64,000 nt of DNA from an uncultured Mesonia sp. (GCA_958296185.1 CATQIB010000007.1:77501-141500), one strand, 5' to 3'. Counted from the first letter of the stretch, positions 33,517-43,318 are shown. The notes: generated from the letters alone by a model not told the origin. A program made the numbers and translations.

Positions 33517-34872
33517 TTAAAATCCTTTAGGGTTAGCTTTATTCATCACTTTAAAGTCCAGTGCAGAGTTGTTGCTATCTTCTAAGATTATACGCCCGTT
33601 AACAGTAGTCTTGGTTTTACGCATAACGCTTTGTGAATTATATATACCATCTACGCTTATCGCGGAAGCGTCTACCGTAGAAGGTAACATTTTTGGACGT
33701 TGCGAGGATGGGTTATAGTGTTGCAAATCTACTCCGTCAATTAACTGAGCAACGGGAATTTGCAGATAAAAATTAGTATTATCTTCAATTTGCACCACAG
33801 AGGGGTCGCTATAATTAGCATAGGCGGCAAAATCTTGGTCATCTGCTCTAAAAATGGCAAAACTATCTCTCCCAAAACTATCTAACACAAAGTCCTTATT
33901 ATTGCTAAAATAATTTTCTCTTCCCCAGAATGCTAAATTTACATCTTGCACTGCCGGATTTTGAATATCCCATTGGTAAGGCTGCTCGCCAATGGCTACT
34001 CTAAAATCTCCCAAATACACTTCAAACTCTGCAGAGCTTAAATCTACTGTAAGCGATGGATCCCCAATTTCTATAGGATCACCATTATTATCTACTAAGG
34101 GTTGTTTATGATTTAGGGCGTTTTGAGCTATAACGAAGCTTTCTCCCGGTTGTAAAGGATAGTCGGTCCCCGAACCTGGAACTTGCAACACATAGTCTGC
34201 ATATACATAATTTGTGTTGGCTTGAATGCCCATGCTCATCCCTATAGACTGGCTCCAGTCAAATTGACCTGTGGGTAAGGTGTAGGCTGCACTATTGGTT
34301 TTTGATCGTCCGTACAATTGCGCAACATACAGACCGTCTGCATAAATCACTTCGTTAGAATTGTTATAAATTTCGATAAATTGATCTCGAAAAAGAGCTC
34401 CATTTTTAGTGTCTGAACCGGCATAGTAAATTTGCTTAATTACTAAATCTCCAATTCTAGCGGCGTCTAAAGTTAAATTAACCGAAATTGTATTGGCGTT
34501 AACAACAACATTTTCTTGACTGGCATTAAATATAACCTCTTCGCTACTTGGAGCATAACCAAAGTTTTGCTCAAAAGTTTGCGCGTTTAACGTTAAACTA
34601 GCCGAAACATTATAAGTACCTGGTAATACAGCTTCAAAGCTAGCCACACCCTTACTGCCCGACGTGGCTTGATAGGCATCTCCTGTATTGGTATTGGTTA
34701 GAATTACCTCTCCTTGGTTTACAGGTTTCCCGTTAAAACTCTGATCGTCATAATTTAAATACACCGAAAAACTTTGGGTTTGTAGTCCGCTTCCTCCAAA
34801 ATCATCATCATTTGAGCAAGCACTTAAGCCTAATAGCACTAAAAGTGCAAAACCGAATTGAATTAATCTCAT
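33517..34872 (-). CDS. DUF4876 domain lipoprotein
   Basis: A 451-residue lipoprotein (signal ending GLSAC, lipid Cys near 19). The N-terminal domain (about 30-125) is an Ig-like carboxypeptidase-regulatory fold (GEVILTNTNTGDAYQATSGSKG). The DUF4876 part follows with LVIKQIYYAGSDTKNGALFRDQFIEIYNNSNEVIYADGLYVAQLYG, which resembles lamin-tail-like domains. It is probably exposed at the outer membrane beside the TonB receptor. It lies 27 bases downstream of the receptor gene and 10 bases upstream of DUF6850. No enzymatic residues are evident. Confidence 0.85.
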   Translation of the reverse strand: MRLIQFGFALLVLLGLSACSNDDDFGGSGLQTQSFSVYLNYDDQSFNGKPVNQGEVILTNTNTGDAYQATSGSKGVASFEAVLPGTYNVSASLTLNAQTFEQNFGYAPSSEEVIFNASQENVVVNANTISVNLTLDAARIGDLVIKQIYYAGSDTKNGALFRDQFIEIYNNSNEVIYADGLYVAQLYGRSKTNSAAYTLPTGQFDWSQSIGMSMGIQANTNYVYADYVLQVPGSGTDYPLQPGESFVIAQNALNHKQPLVDNNGDPIEIGDPSLTVDLSSAEFEVYLGDFRVAIGEQPYQWDIQNPAVQDVNLAFWGRENYFSNNKDFVLDSFGRDSFAIFRADDQDFAAYANYSDPSVVQIEDNTNFYLQIPVAQLIDGVDLQHYNPSSQRPKMLPSTVDASAISVDGIYNSQSVMRKTKTTVNGRIILEDSNNSALDFKVMNKANPKGF

Positions 34873-34899
34873 TGTTATTGATTTTATATTTATTAATGT

Positions 34900-37652
34900 T
34901 TAAAATTGATATTCTATTTTAGTACCAAATGAAAGCTGCACTACATCTGGATTGCTGCGCTTCACCATTTGTCCGTTTTCCATCACCAGCCGAGTTGGTT
35001 TTAGATCTAAGAAATTATTTACATAAAAACTAAAACGAAATCCGTTAAGGAAGTCTTTAGAAATACGCAAATGGTAGTTGTGATATACCTCGGTTTGCGG
35101 CTGAACATAACCTGCGTCTGATTTTATAATGTCACCAAATAAATCGGTATTACTCTGCTCACTTGGTAAAATACTTACTTTATTTAACTGACTATCAATA
35201 TAGGCATACGGGTAGAGCGACGCTCCTCGCTGATAGTTATCGATTAAGATATGCTCTGACCGAACGTTGATTAGCAAACCTATTTGTGGAATATGATAAC
35301 TTAGGTTTTCTCCTAAATTAAGTTTCTCTCGGTTTACGATTCCACGTTTATATAACCCAAATTGAATCGGTGTAGATGCATCTGATGATTTTACGAATCG
35401 ATCATTACCAGGAAAGTCTTGTGTACGTACATAACTGGCCTGCAAACCAAAGCTTAACTGCTTAAAAACCAGAGACGGAAAATTAAGAAATGTTTCTACC
35501 CCATAGTCTTCAGACTCAAAAACATTAGCGATTTGTGACTCAGTATAGTAATAGGGTCGATAACCAGTAATTTGCAATTCGGGGTTTTGCAAGTCGCTAT
35601 CATCAATAGCTACTTCGGCTAAATCACGACGAACAGGGTACGACTGACTGGATATTCCTTGAAAAAGTTTGTTGTAAAAAGCGGTAATATTTAGCGTAGC
35701 AAACCCAAACTTATAATCGGCTCCTAACTCCGTTCTTAAACTACGCGAGGGTTTTACATCGGGGTTATTTTCGCGTTCTACAAAAGTTTGAATAGCGCCA
35801 ATATTATACACACCAGGATACCTAAAATCGGCCAAGACCACATCATAATACCTGTAACCGGTATAGATTTGATTGAGCGAAGGGGCTTTGGCCGTAAGTC
35901 CTAAGCCAGCTCTTAATTTTATTTTGTTAAAAATCAAAGCCGAATTTACCCGCGGAGATAGACTTAAATATTCATTTTGTAAATCGGCTCTCAATCCTGC
36001 CGTGATACGCAGGGTTTTATCTTTATAAAAACGGGTGAAATCATCTTCTAAGAAAAGAGAGATTTGTGATTCAGCTTGAACTTGATCGGCATAATTATAA
36101 GGTCTAAAAGCTGAAGAACCAGAACCGGTTTGATTGGTAAACTGACTGATACTGGTTTCTGGCGAACCCAAACGACCTGCCCCCAAATTATCACTTAATC
36201 GGTAATTAAAACCAGCCGATAGGTTATGGGTACTGTTTAAATTGCTAATAGACTTATAAACCAAACCGGCAGCATAAAGCGATAGCGGCTTACCCTCTAC
36301 TTCTTTAATAGAAGTATAACGCGGTGCGGTATAAACACCTTCATAAACCCCCTCACGCGTTCCAAAACCAACCAATTTACCCCCGTTATTTACTGCTTTA
36401 CTCTCAAAACTATACTGCGAAGAGAAATTGAAATTAACATTAAAATCAAAATAGTCTAGGAAAGTCTTAGGCTTAAAATGGTAGCTAAACCTATTGGTTA
36501 AGCGCCAATCTTTTTGTTCGTTCTTTACTTTCTTTCACTGCGCTCCTCTTTGTCATAATTTACATCATCTAAATGAAATCCGTATTGCAAGCTAAGCGAA
36601 TTTTTGATGTTTTTCTCTTTATTGGCCCAACTCCACATCAATTGGCTATTCACTCTTCTATAATTGGTATAGGCTTCACGCGGATTTGCTTGTGCATCTA
36701 AGAAGCTAGTCGAAACATTTAAGAAGCCTAATCCGCTAGGAAGTGTCAAACCCTTATTTACCCCATACTCGGTAGTACCTTCTCGCAAAGAAGCGTAGGC
36801 CAAATAAGGCGAACGTCCAGCTTTTTGATCAATTTTAATTAAACCCGAAGTAAGATCGCCATATTTAACCGAAGGAATCCCTTGTACCACTTCAATTTTT
36901 TCTATGTTCTGTGTAGCTATTTGCCTAAGATCTACTCCAAAATTAGCATTCGAAAAGGTGCCGTTAAATCCGGTTCCTGCACGGTTATCGCCAAAGCCTA
37001 GATAGTTGGCCGCAAAAGGAGAAGCCATATTAGCCGTGTAACTCTGCATATTCTCATTATTGCTCAAAGGTATATCATCAACCACTACAGCAGTTCCAAA
37101 AGATTTATTGCCAAAACCGTCATCTGAAACCGTATTGGGGCGCACCGTTCTAAAGGCAATGGGTTTAAATTCGTTTAAACTAAAATTGCTGATTTGCTGT
37201 CCGGGTAGTTGTTCTAAAACTTCGTTAAGCGAGAAAGCTTGCACTTGATTTATAGCTTCCTCTTCAAAAAGAACCTCAGAAAAAGTATGACCTTTGGTAG
37301 CTTTAACCACAACCTCTTCTAAGCGCAAATTTTCATCTGCTAAAGAAATTGTAATATCATTTAGGCTATTTTTTGTATCAAACCAACGGGTAATTGTCTT
37401 TTTTCCTAATAATTGGAATTGCAATTCTACCCGCTTTAATTCACCTACCCCAATACTAAAATCACCTTCCTCATCGGTTAATACCCAAGTATTGGTGGTT
37501 AAATTGATAACGCTTACATAAGGTAACTTCTCTAAGCTTTCCGCATCTTGCACACTACCCGTAATCCTTTGCTGAGCAAACACACTGATAGGCAATAAAA
37601 AAAACACAATAAAAAACCGCAAATCTATAAGTTTTCTGTTTTTGCGATGCAA
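34900..37652 (-). pseudogene. TonB-dependent receptor, frameshifted
   Basis: An outer-membrane TonB receptor of about 917 residues read in two frames. The N-terminal part (37652 down to 36525) has a signal peptide, a carboxypeptidase-like domain (RITGSVQDAESLEKLPYVSV, about 30-110) and the plug (about 120-280). It ends at a TAA after ERSERK. The C-terminal barrel continues in another frame (from DWRLTNRFSYHFKPK to the terminal FGTKIEYQF at 34900). Restoring one base within about 36525-36540, for example AAAGG for AAAG, rejoins them. No ATG is available at the N-terminus; TTG at 37652 or 37622 is used. It leads the DUF4876-DUF6850-peroxidase operon. Either a sequencing error or recent inactivation. 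Confidence 0.85.
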
Positions 37653-37700
37653 AACTAATTAATTAATTTTATTTAGACTTAAAATAAATAACATAATTTA

Positions 37701-37751
37701 ACCAATACCTATTATACTATTGGTATAAGCTAACGCTAATCCAATAGCTTA
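37701..37751. promoter_or_regulatory. Cluster of dyad half-sites upstream of the TonB operon
   Basis: ACCAATA (37701-37707) pairs with TATTGGT (37718-37724); a third CCAATA lies at 37741; and TAAGCTA (37726-37732) pairs with TAGCTTA (37745-37751). These nested dyads sit 50-100 bases upstream of the TonB receptor start. They could be regulator or promoter-proximal sites. Confidence 0.35.
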
Positions 37752-37865
37752 ACACTAGGCTGTTTTTCAATCGCTTAAGAGCAAAAAAAAGAGAAACAAA
37801 GTATTATTAAAAATTTTGTTTAATGATTTAACTTTTTATTTAAACAAAAATAAACTAAGTTTGTT

Positions 37866-37873
37866 TAGCTTTG
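37866..37873 (+). promoter_or_regulatory. -7 element for the merR-crt operon
   Basis: TAGCTTTG matches TAnnTTTG and lies 19 bases upstream of the regulator ATG at 37893. The -33 TTG is not clear at the expected spacing. Confidence 0.45.
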
Positions 37874-37892
37874 ACAGTAAGATACAAGAGTT

Positions 37893-38795
37893 ATGGAATA
37901 TGTAAAAAACGAATTCAACATCAAGGATTTAGAAGCCCTTAGCGGAGTTAAGGCGCACACCATCCGGATTTGGGAAAAAAGATACCACATCTTAAAACCC
38001 GAACGAACCGATACCAATATAAGGGTTTACGACACAAAGGCCTTACAGCGCTTGTTGAATATTGCATTCTTAAATGAAAACGGATATAAAATATCTCGAA
38101 TTTCAAAGCTTAAAAATGATGAAATAGATAAACTCACTCACGAAATTAGAACAGCTAATAATGCAGAGAATAGAGCTATAAAAGCTTTTTTTGTATCCAT
38201 GTATAATTTTGACCAAAGCCTTTTTCTAAATACTTACAATGCGCTGCTTGAAAAAATGACTTTTCAAGAAATTTATGAAGAGGTATTCATCCCTATGTTA
38301 AAGCAAATAGGTGATTTATGGCAGACCAATACGGTAAAACCAGCGCATGAACATTTTATCTCGCATCTTATCAGGCAAAAACTATTCAGCAATATCGAAA
38401 AACTACAAATCGAGCCCGCGTTTAATAAGGAAAAAGTCTTTATCTTATTTTTGCCCAATAATGAAATACACGATATTGGCCTGCTCTATCTACAGTATTC
38501 CTTGCTTAGCTTAGGTTATAAAGTAGTATACTTAGGTCACTCTATTCCTTTAGAAGACTTAACCAGTTTTGCGAGCCAAGACAAATCGGTTTATTTTGTG
38601 AGTGTTTTTACCATAAAACCTGAAAGTCCAGAAACTTACCTTAAAGAGTTTTATGATAAGATACTAGCTAATGGAGATTCCAATCGTTTCCAATTAGCAT
38701 TACTGGGCTTAAAAACCAAAGCGTTAAATATAGAAGATTTACCGCCACAAATAAACATTTACGAAAATCCAACTACATTTATACGCTCCATTTAA
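37893..38795 (+). CDS. MerR-family regulator with B12-binding domain (CarH-like)
   Basis: A 300-residue regulator. The N-terminal MerR helix-turn-helix (about 1-75; IKDLEALSGVKAHTIRIWEKRY, then NIRVYDTKALQRLL) is followed by a helical cap and a cobalamin-binding Rossmann-like domain. The cap shows Trp-x9-Glu-His (WQTNTVKPAHEH), the motif contacting adenosylcobalamin in CarH-type light sensors. The B12 loop has EIHDIG, with the His able to ligate cobalt. CarH proteins repress carotenoid genes in the dark, and light breaks the Co-C bond. It is coupled to crtI by a one-base stop/start overlap, so it likely regulates this operon. Direct B12 binding is inferred. Confidence 0.9.
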   Translation: MEYVKNEFNIKDLEALSGVKAHTIRIWEKRYHILKPERTDTNIRVYDTKALQRLLNIAFLNENGYKISRISKLKNDEIDKLTHEIRTANNAENRAIKAFFVSMYNFDQSLFLNTYNALLEKMTFQEIYEEVFIPMLKQIGDLWQTNTVKPAHEHFISHLIRQKLFSNIEKLQIEPAFNKEKVFILFLPNNEIHDIGLLYLQYSLLSLGYKVVYLGHSIPLEDLTSFASQDKSVYFVSVFTIKPESPETYLKEFYDKILANGDSNRFQLALLGLKTKALNIEDLPPQINIYENPTTFIRSI

Positions 38796-40258
38796 TGAAA
38801 AAAAATATATCTATAATAGGCTCAGGTTTTGCCGGTTTGTCCGCCGCTTGTTATTTAGCTAAAGCAGGACACAAAGTGCAGGTTTATGAAAAAAATAAAA
38901 GCATTGGTGGCCGCGCTCGTCAATACAGAAAAGACGGTTTTACTTTCGACATGGGTCCAACATGGTACTGGATGCCTGATGTATTTGAACGTTTTTTTGC
39001 TGATTTTGATAAACAACCCAGTGATTATTATGAGTTGATTAAACTAAGTCCCGCCTACAGTATTTATTTCAGCCAAAATGAGCGAATTACAATAGGGGAT
39101 ACACTTGATAAAATCTATGCAGAATTTGAACGTATAGAACCAGGAAGTGCTAAAAGTCTGGCTAAATTTATTGAGTCAGCCCAAGATAATTATAACATTG
39201 CTATTAAAGATTTAGTGTATAGACCAGGAGTATCTCCTTTAGAGTTAATCACTCCAGAGACAAGCCTAAAAATCGGGCAGTTTTTTAGCACCATTTCCAA
39301 ACAGGTGCGCAAGCGTTTTAAAAATCCGCAGTTGATTCAGGCCCTTGAATTTCCGGTTTTATTCCTAGGCGCCAAGCCAAGCGACACACCCGCTTTTTAC
39401 AACTTTATGAATTATGCCGATTTGGGTTTAGGTACTTGGCACCCCAAAGGTGGAATGTTTGAAGTAATAAGAGGAATCGCCCAATTAGCTCAAGATTTGG
39501 GTGTTAGCATTCATACCGATTCGAATATTAGTAAAATAGAGGTCGATGAACAAAACCAAGTGAAAGGTTTAGTTTGTAACGAAACATTCATTCCTTCCGA
39601 TATCGTTCTAAGTGGTGCCGATTATCACCACACCGAAAGCCTTCTCGATACAAACTATCGTCAATACAGTGAAAAGTACTGGTCTAAAAAAACATTTGCT
39701 CCCTCCTCCCTACTCTTTTATGTAGGTTTCGATAAAAAATTAAAGAATGTAGATCATCATACCTTATTTTTCGACGTAGATTTTAAAGCGCACGCTTACA
39801 GTATCTACGATAAGCCTAGTTGGCCAGAAGACCCCCTGTTTTATGCTAGTTTCCCTTCTAAAACCGATAAGGTGGCTGCACCCGAAGGCCAGGAAGCAGG
39901 TATTTTCTTAATCCCCCTGGCACCGGGAATTGAGGACAATGAACAACTACGCGAATCTTATTTTGATAAGATTTTAAGTAGATTTGAAAAAATAACTCAA
40001 CAAAAAGTTAAAAAAAATATTATATTTAAAACAAGTTATTGCGTAAATGATTTTGTAAACGATTACAATTCATACAAAGGGAACGCTTACGGGCTAGCCA
40101 ATACTTTGCTACAAACAGCATTTTTAAGGCCCAAACTCAAAAGCGCTAAGGTAAACGGACTTTATTTTACAGGGCAACTAACCGTTCCAGGCCCAGGGGT
40201 GCCGCCCTCTTTAATATCGGGTAAATTAAGCGCAGAACTTATTGATAAAAAAAATTAA
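38795..40258 (+). CDS. crtI: Phytoene desaturase CrtI
   Basis: FAD-dependent desaturase that turns phytoene into lycopene. The 487-residue protein starts with the dinucleotide motif GSGFAGLSAACYLAKAG (8-24) and ends with the CrtI signature around PGPGVPPSLISGKLSAELI. Internal segments RARQYRKDGFTFDMGPTWYWMP and YNFMNYADLGLGTWHPKGGM are typical. The start overlaps the regulator's stop by one base. It is the first biosynthetic gene of crtI-crtB-crtZ-crtY. crtE for geranylgeranyl diphosphate synthesis is not in this window and must lie elsewhere. Confidence 0.97.
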   Translation: MKKNISIIGSGFAGLSAACYLAKAGHKVQVYEKNKSIGGRARQYRKDGFTFDMGPTWYWMPDVFERFFADFDKQPSDYYELIKLSPAYSIYFSQNERITIGDTLDKIYAEFERIEPGSAKSLAKFIESAQDNYNIAIKDLVYRPGVSPLELITPETSLKIGQFFSTISKQVRKRFKNPQLIQALEFPVLFLGAKPSDTPAFYNFMNYADLGLGTWHPKGGMFEVIRGIAQLAQDLGVSIHTDSNISKIEVDEQNQVKGLVCNETFIPSDIVLSGADYHHTESLLDTNYRQYSEKYWSKKTFAPSSLLFYVGFDKKLKNVDHHTLFFDVDFKAHAYSIYDKPSWPEDPLFYASFPSKTDKVAAPEGQEAGIFLIPLAPGIEDNEQLRESYFDKILSRFEKITQQKVKKNIIFKTSYCVNDFVNDYNSYKGNAYGLANTLLQTAFLRPKLKSAKVNGLYFTGQLTVPGPGVPPSLISGKLSAELIDKKN

Positions 40259-40259
40259 T

Positions 40260-41099
40260 ATGAAAGCATTATTCGACCTTGTTTCTCATAGATGTAGTAA
40301 AGCTGTTACCGAAAGCTACAGTACCTCATTTTCTATGGCTACGAAACTACTGGCACCAAGTATTCGCCAAGATATTTACAATATTTACGGATTCGTGCGC
40401 TTTGCCGATGAAATCGTAGATTCTTTTCACGATTACGATAAAGCCTTTTTATTTGAGCGTTTTGAAAAGGATTTGCAAGATGCACTCGAACATAAAATAA
40501 GCCTAAACCCTATTCTCAATGCCTTTCAAGAAACGGTTTTTCGCTATAATATTCAGCCCGAATTATACCAAGCTTTCATGCGAAGTATGAAAATGGATCT
40601 CACCAAAAAGAAATACCATACACATCAAGAGTATCAAGATTACATATATGGTAGCGCAGATGTGGTGGGTTTAATGTGCTTAAAAGTTTTTGTAAAAGGT
40701 GACGAAAAAAAATACAACCAACTCAAAGATGATGCAATGCGTTTGGGCTCAGCTTTTCAAAAGGTAAACTTCTTAAGAGATCTAAAAGCCGATCACGAAG
40801 ACCTCAACCGTACTTACTTTCCAGAAACTAATCTTAATGAATTGGACGAAGCGAGTAAACAAAAAATAATTCAAGAAATAGAAACCGATTTTGCCAACGG
40901 CTTACGCGGGATTGTTAAGCTTCCCGTAGAAGCTAAATTAGGAGTCTATACGGCCTATATTTATTACTCGAAATTATTAAGTAAACTAAAAAATACACCA
41001 TCTTTGCAAATCAAAGAAAAACGTATACGCGTTTCTAATTATCAAAAATTTGGGTTAATGGCACAATGTTATGTGTCATGCCGATTAAAACTTATTTAA
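40260..41099 (+). CDS. crtB: Phytoene synthase CrtB
   Basis: Condenses two geranylgeranyl diphosphates to phytoene. The ATG at 40260 gives 279 residues. The prenyl-synthase Asp motifs are present: DEIVD (50-54) in YGFVRFADEIVD, and a second in NFLRDLKADHEDLNRTYFP. The crtI stop lies one base upstream of this start. The 3' end is near crtZ with a two-base gap. Family identification is strong. Confidence 0.96.
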   Translation: MKALFDLVSHRCSKAVTESYSTSFSMATKLLAPSIRQDIYNIYGFVRFADEIVDSFHDYDKAFLFERFEKDLQDALEHKISLNPILNAFQETVFRYNIQPELYQAFMRSMKMDLTKKKYHTHQEYQDYIYGSADVVGLMCLKVFVKGDEKKYNQLKDDAMRLGSAFQKVNFLRDLKADHEDLNRTYFPETNLNELDEASKQKIIQEIETDFANGLRGIVKLPVEAKLGVYTAYIYYSKLLSKLKNTPSLQIKEKRIRVSNYQKFGLMAQCYVSCRLKLI

Positions 41100-41101
41100 T
41101 T

Positions 41102-41551
41102 ATGCATGTATTATATTGGATATTAGTATTTCTCGCTACTTTTTTCTTTATGGAGTTTATGGCTTGGTTTACCCATAAATATATTATGCACGGCTTTTTA
41201 TGGAGTCTTCATAAAGATCACCATCAAAAAGACCACAGCCATTGGTGGGAACGCAATGATTTATTCTTTATTTTTTACGCTCTAGTTAGCATAGGATGTT
41301 TTTTGCTTTGGCGCTATGAAGACATCTGGTTTGCACTGCCTATTGGTTTAGGTATTTTTGCCTATGGCTTAGCCTATTTTACGGTACATGATATTTTTAT
41401 CCATCAACGTTTCAAAATGTTTCGCAATGCCAATAACTGGTATGCTAGAGGTATAAGACGTGCGCACAAAATTCATCACAAGCATTTAGGTAAAGAAAAA
41501 AGCGAAAACTTTGGTATGCTAATCGTACCTTTCAAATATTTTAAAAAATAA
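41102..41551 (+). CDS. crtZ: Beta-carotene hydroxylase CrtZ
   Basis: Membrane di-iron hydroxylase that adds 3-hydroxyl groups to both beta rings, giving zeaxanthin. The ATG at 41102 (149 residues) gives the normal family start, MHVLYWILVFLATFFFMEF; an upstream in-frame ATG at 41066 would overlap crtB. Four His clusters are visible: HKYIMHG, HKDHHQKDHSHW, HDIFIHQR and HKIHHKHLG. Several membrane helices surround them. It follows crtB closely and precedes crtY by 24 bases. Confidence 0.95.
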   Translation: MHVLYWILVFLATFFFMEFMAWFTHKYIMHGFLWSLHKDHHQKDHSHWWERNDLFFIFYALVSIGCFLLWRYEDIWFALPIGLGIFAYGLAYFTVHDIFIHQRFKMFRNANNWYARGIRRAHKIHHKHLGKEKSENFGMLIVPFKYFKK

Positions 41552-41575
41552 ACTACCTCAAGGCATCAACGGCTT

Positions 41576-42721
41576 ATGCTCAATACTGGCTTTCATTATG
41601 TAATTGTTGGTGCAGGATGTGCAGGACTACAACTTGCCTTAGCTTTGGCTGAAGAAACCCAAGCAACAAATAAGAAAATAGCTTTAATCGATAAGCGTAG
41701 GCCCAGTGAAAACGATAAAACCTGGTCATTCTGGGAGGCTGGGCCAGGGCAATGGGACCCAATTCTTACTTCCTCCTATTCTCAGGCTTTTTTTAAAGCC
41801 CCCAAGACTAAATTAAAGTTAGAATTGCCTCCGTACACTTACAAAAGTCTTAACGCCAAAGATTTTTATGATTACGCTTTTAAAAAACTCAAAACCTACT
41901 CTCATCTTATTTTTTTAGAAGAGGAGGTTATTGGTATTAACGAAAATAGAAAAGAAGCTCTTGTTAACACCGCTTTAGGAAGTTACCGCTGTAGCCACGT
42001 ATTTGATAGCCGAATTCCAGCAGCTTTTTACAACCAGAACCGTTACATTAATGTTAAGCAGCATTTTAAAGGAATACGCGTGAAAACAAAACAACCAGTT
42101 TTTGATACCAAAGTTTTCACGATGATGGACTATCGCTTATCTTATCCAAACAGTACTAGCTTTATGTATGTGTTGCCTTATAGCCCAGACGAGGCCTTAA
42201 TAGAATTTACCTTTTTTAGTCCGTTTACAGTCAAAGAAAGTGTTTACGATCAATACAACCGAGAATACCTTAAGACCTTTTTCAACCTAACCGATTTTGA
42301 AATTTTGGAAGTAGAAAAGGGTAACATTCCCATGAGTAATTACCCTTTTCATAAGCACCACACGAGCCGCATCACAAAAATAGGTACAGGAGGAGGTTGG
42401 GTTAAACCCTCAAGCGGTTATTCTTTTAAAAACACCGAAAAAAAAGTCAAGCAAATTATAGAGAATATCCAAAGAAACCGAATTCCTTCTCACGGTCTTT
42501 ACAGCAAAAAATACAATTTCTACGATACTATATTTCTAAAAGTTTTACACGATAACAACCATTTAGGTCCTTGGTTATTTACTCAATTTTACACAAAAAA
42601 TAATGTACCCACTATGTTTCGGTTTTTAGATGAAGAAAGTCGATTTAAAGAAGAGTTTAAAATTATGCGAAGCTTATTTAGTTGGGCATTCATCAAAGCT
42701 TTTTTTCAAACCCGCTTTTGA
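41576..42721 (+). CDS. crtY: Lycopene beta-cyclase CrtY
   Basis: Cyclises lycopene to beta-carotene. The 381-residue protein has an N-terminal FAD motif GAGCAGLQLALAL (12-24), followed by the cyclase segment KRRPSENDKTWSFWEAGPGQWD and a conserved middle (MMDYRLSYPNSTSFMYVLPYSPDEALIEFT). The C-terminal part shows the typical IGTGGGWVKPSSGYSF. It completes the zeaxanthin pathway. Its TGA ends at 42721 and the convergent TlpA stop begins at 42722, leaving no intergenic space. Confidence 0.95.
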   Translation: MLNTGFHYVIVGAGCAGLQLALALAEETQATNKKIALIDKRRPSENDKTWSFWEAGPGQWDPILTSSYSQAFFKAPKTKLKLELPPYTYKSLNAKDFYDYAFKKLKTYSHLIFLEEEVIGINENRKEALVNTALGSYRCSHVFDSRIPAAFYNQNRYINVKQHFKGIRVKTKQPVFDTKVFTMMDYRLSYPNSTSFMYVLPYSPDEALIEFTFFSPFTVKESVYDQYNREYLKTFFNLTDFEILEVEKGNIPMSNYPFHKHHTSRITKIGTGGGWVKPSSGYSFKNTEKKVKQIIENIQRNRIPSHGLYSKKYNFYDTIFLKVLHDNNHLGPWLFTQFYTKNNVPTMFRFLDEESRFKEEFKIMRSLFSWAFIKAFFQTRF

Positions 42722-43282
42722 TCAATCGGATAATAATTGATCTAGAATATTTCTTGTTTTATCGCTGTTCCAACTTGCCGCTCCTGTTTTTTCTAGCACG
42801 ATCTTCCCTGATTTATCTATAAAAAAAGTCGTTGGTAAAGCATTGCTTTGTAAATTAGTAGGAGGCTGACTTTGCGGATAATATACAGGCATGCTATAAT
42901 TGTGTTTATTCATAAAGGCTTCAACCTTTTCCACATCATCTTGGGTAATAAAATAAAAACGTACACGATCTTTATAAGCATTGTACAAGTTTTCAAAATC
43001 GGGTATTTCGGCTACGCAAGGCGGACACCAAGTTGCCCAATAGTTCAAAACAATAACTTCCCCTTGAGCTTCTTCCAAATTATGCATTTGCCCATTAACA
43101 TCGCGCAAGACCCAAGAAAAAGATTCTAAGTGCTTTTGATCTGCAGCATCTTGCATACTCGGACTAAAAGAAATAATTCGGTTTACCGTTACCATAATAG
43201 GCATTCGTGTTTGCGGAATGATTAATAAAATCAAGAACAGCACAAATAAAATACTGCTCCAGTGTTTTTTAAGAAATTTCAT
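42722..43282 (-). CDS. TlpA/ResA-like membrane thioredoxin
   Basis: A 186-residue protein with an N-terminal membrane anchor (about 9-25) and a periplasmic thioredoxin domain. The active site is WATWCPPC (Cys86 and Cys89), and the cis-Pro region is SNALPTTFFID. This fits ResA/TlpA proteins that reduce apocytochromes or other envelope thiols. It sits alone between crtY and aconitase, directly abutting the crtY stop. A terminator for aconitase lies upstream of its start, so it has an independent promoter. Confidence 0.9.
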   Translation of the reverse strand: MKFLKKHWSSILFVLFLILLIIPQTRMPIMVTVNRIISFSPSMQDAADQKHLESFSWVLRDVNGQMHNLEEAQGEVIVLNYWATWCPPCVAEIPDFENLYNAYKDRVRFYFITQDDVEKVEAFMNKHNYSMPVYYPQSQPPTNLQSNALPTTFFIDKSGKIVLEKTGAASWNSDKTRNILDQLLSD

Positions 43283-43318
43283 TTTTATGTTTAGTCGATT
43301 ATAGATTTTAAAACTAAC

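Noticed and set aside
36525-36540. Programmed -1 frameshift in the TonB receptor
   Set aside because: No slippery heptamer or downstream pseudoknot is evident; a lost base explains the break more simply.
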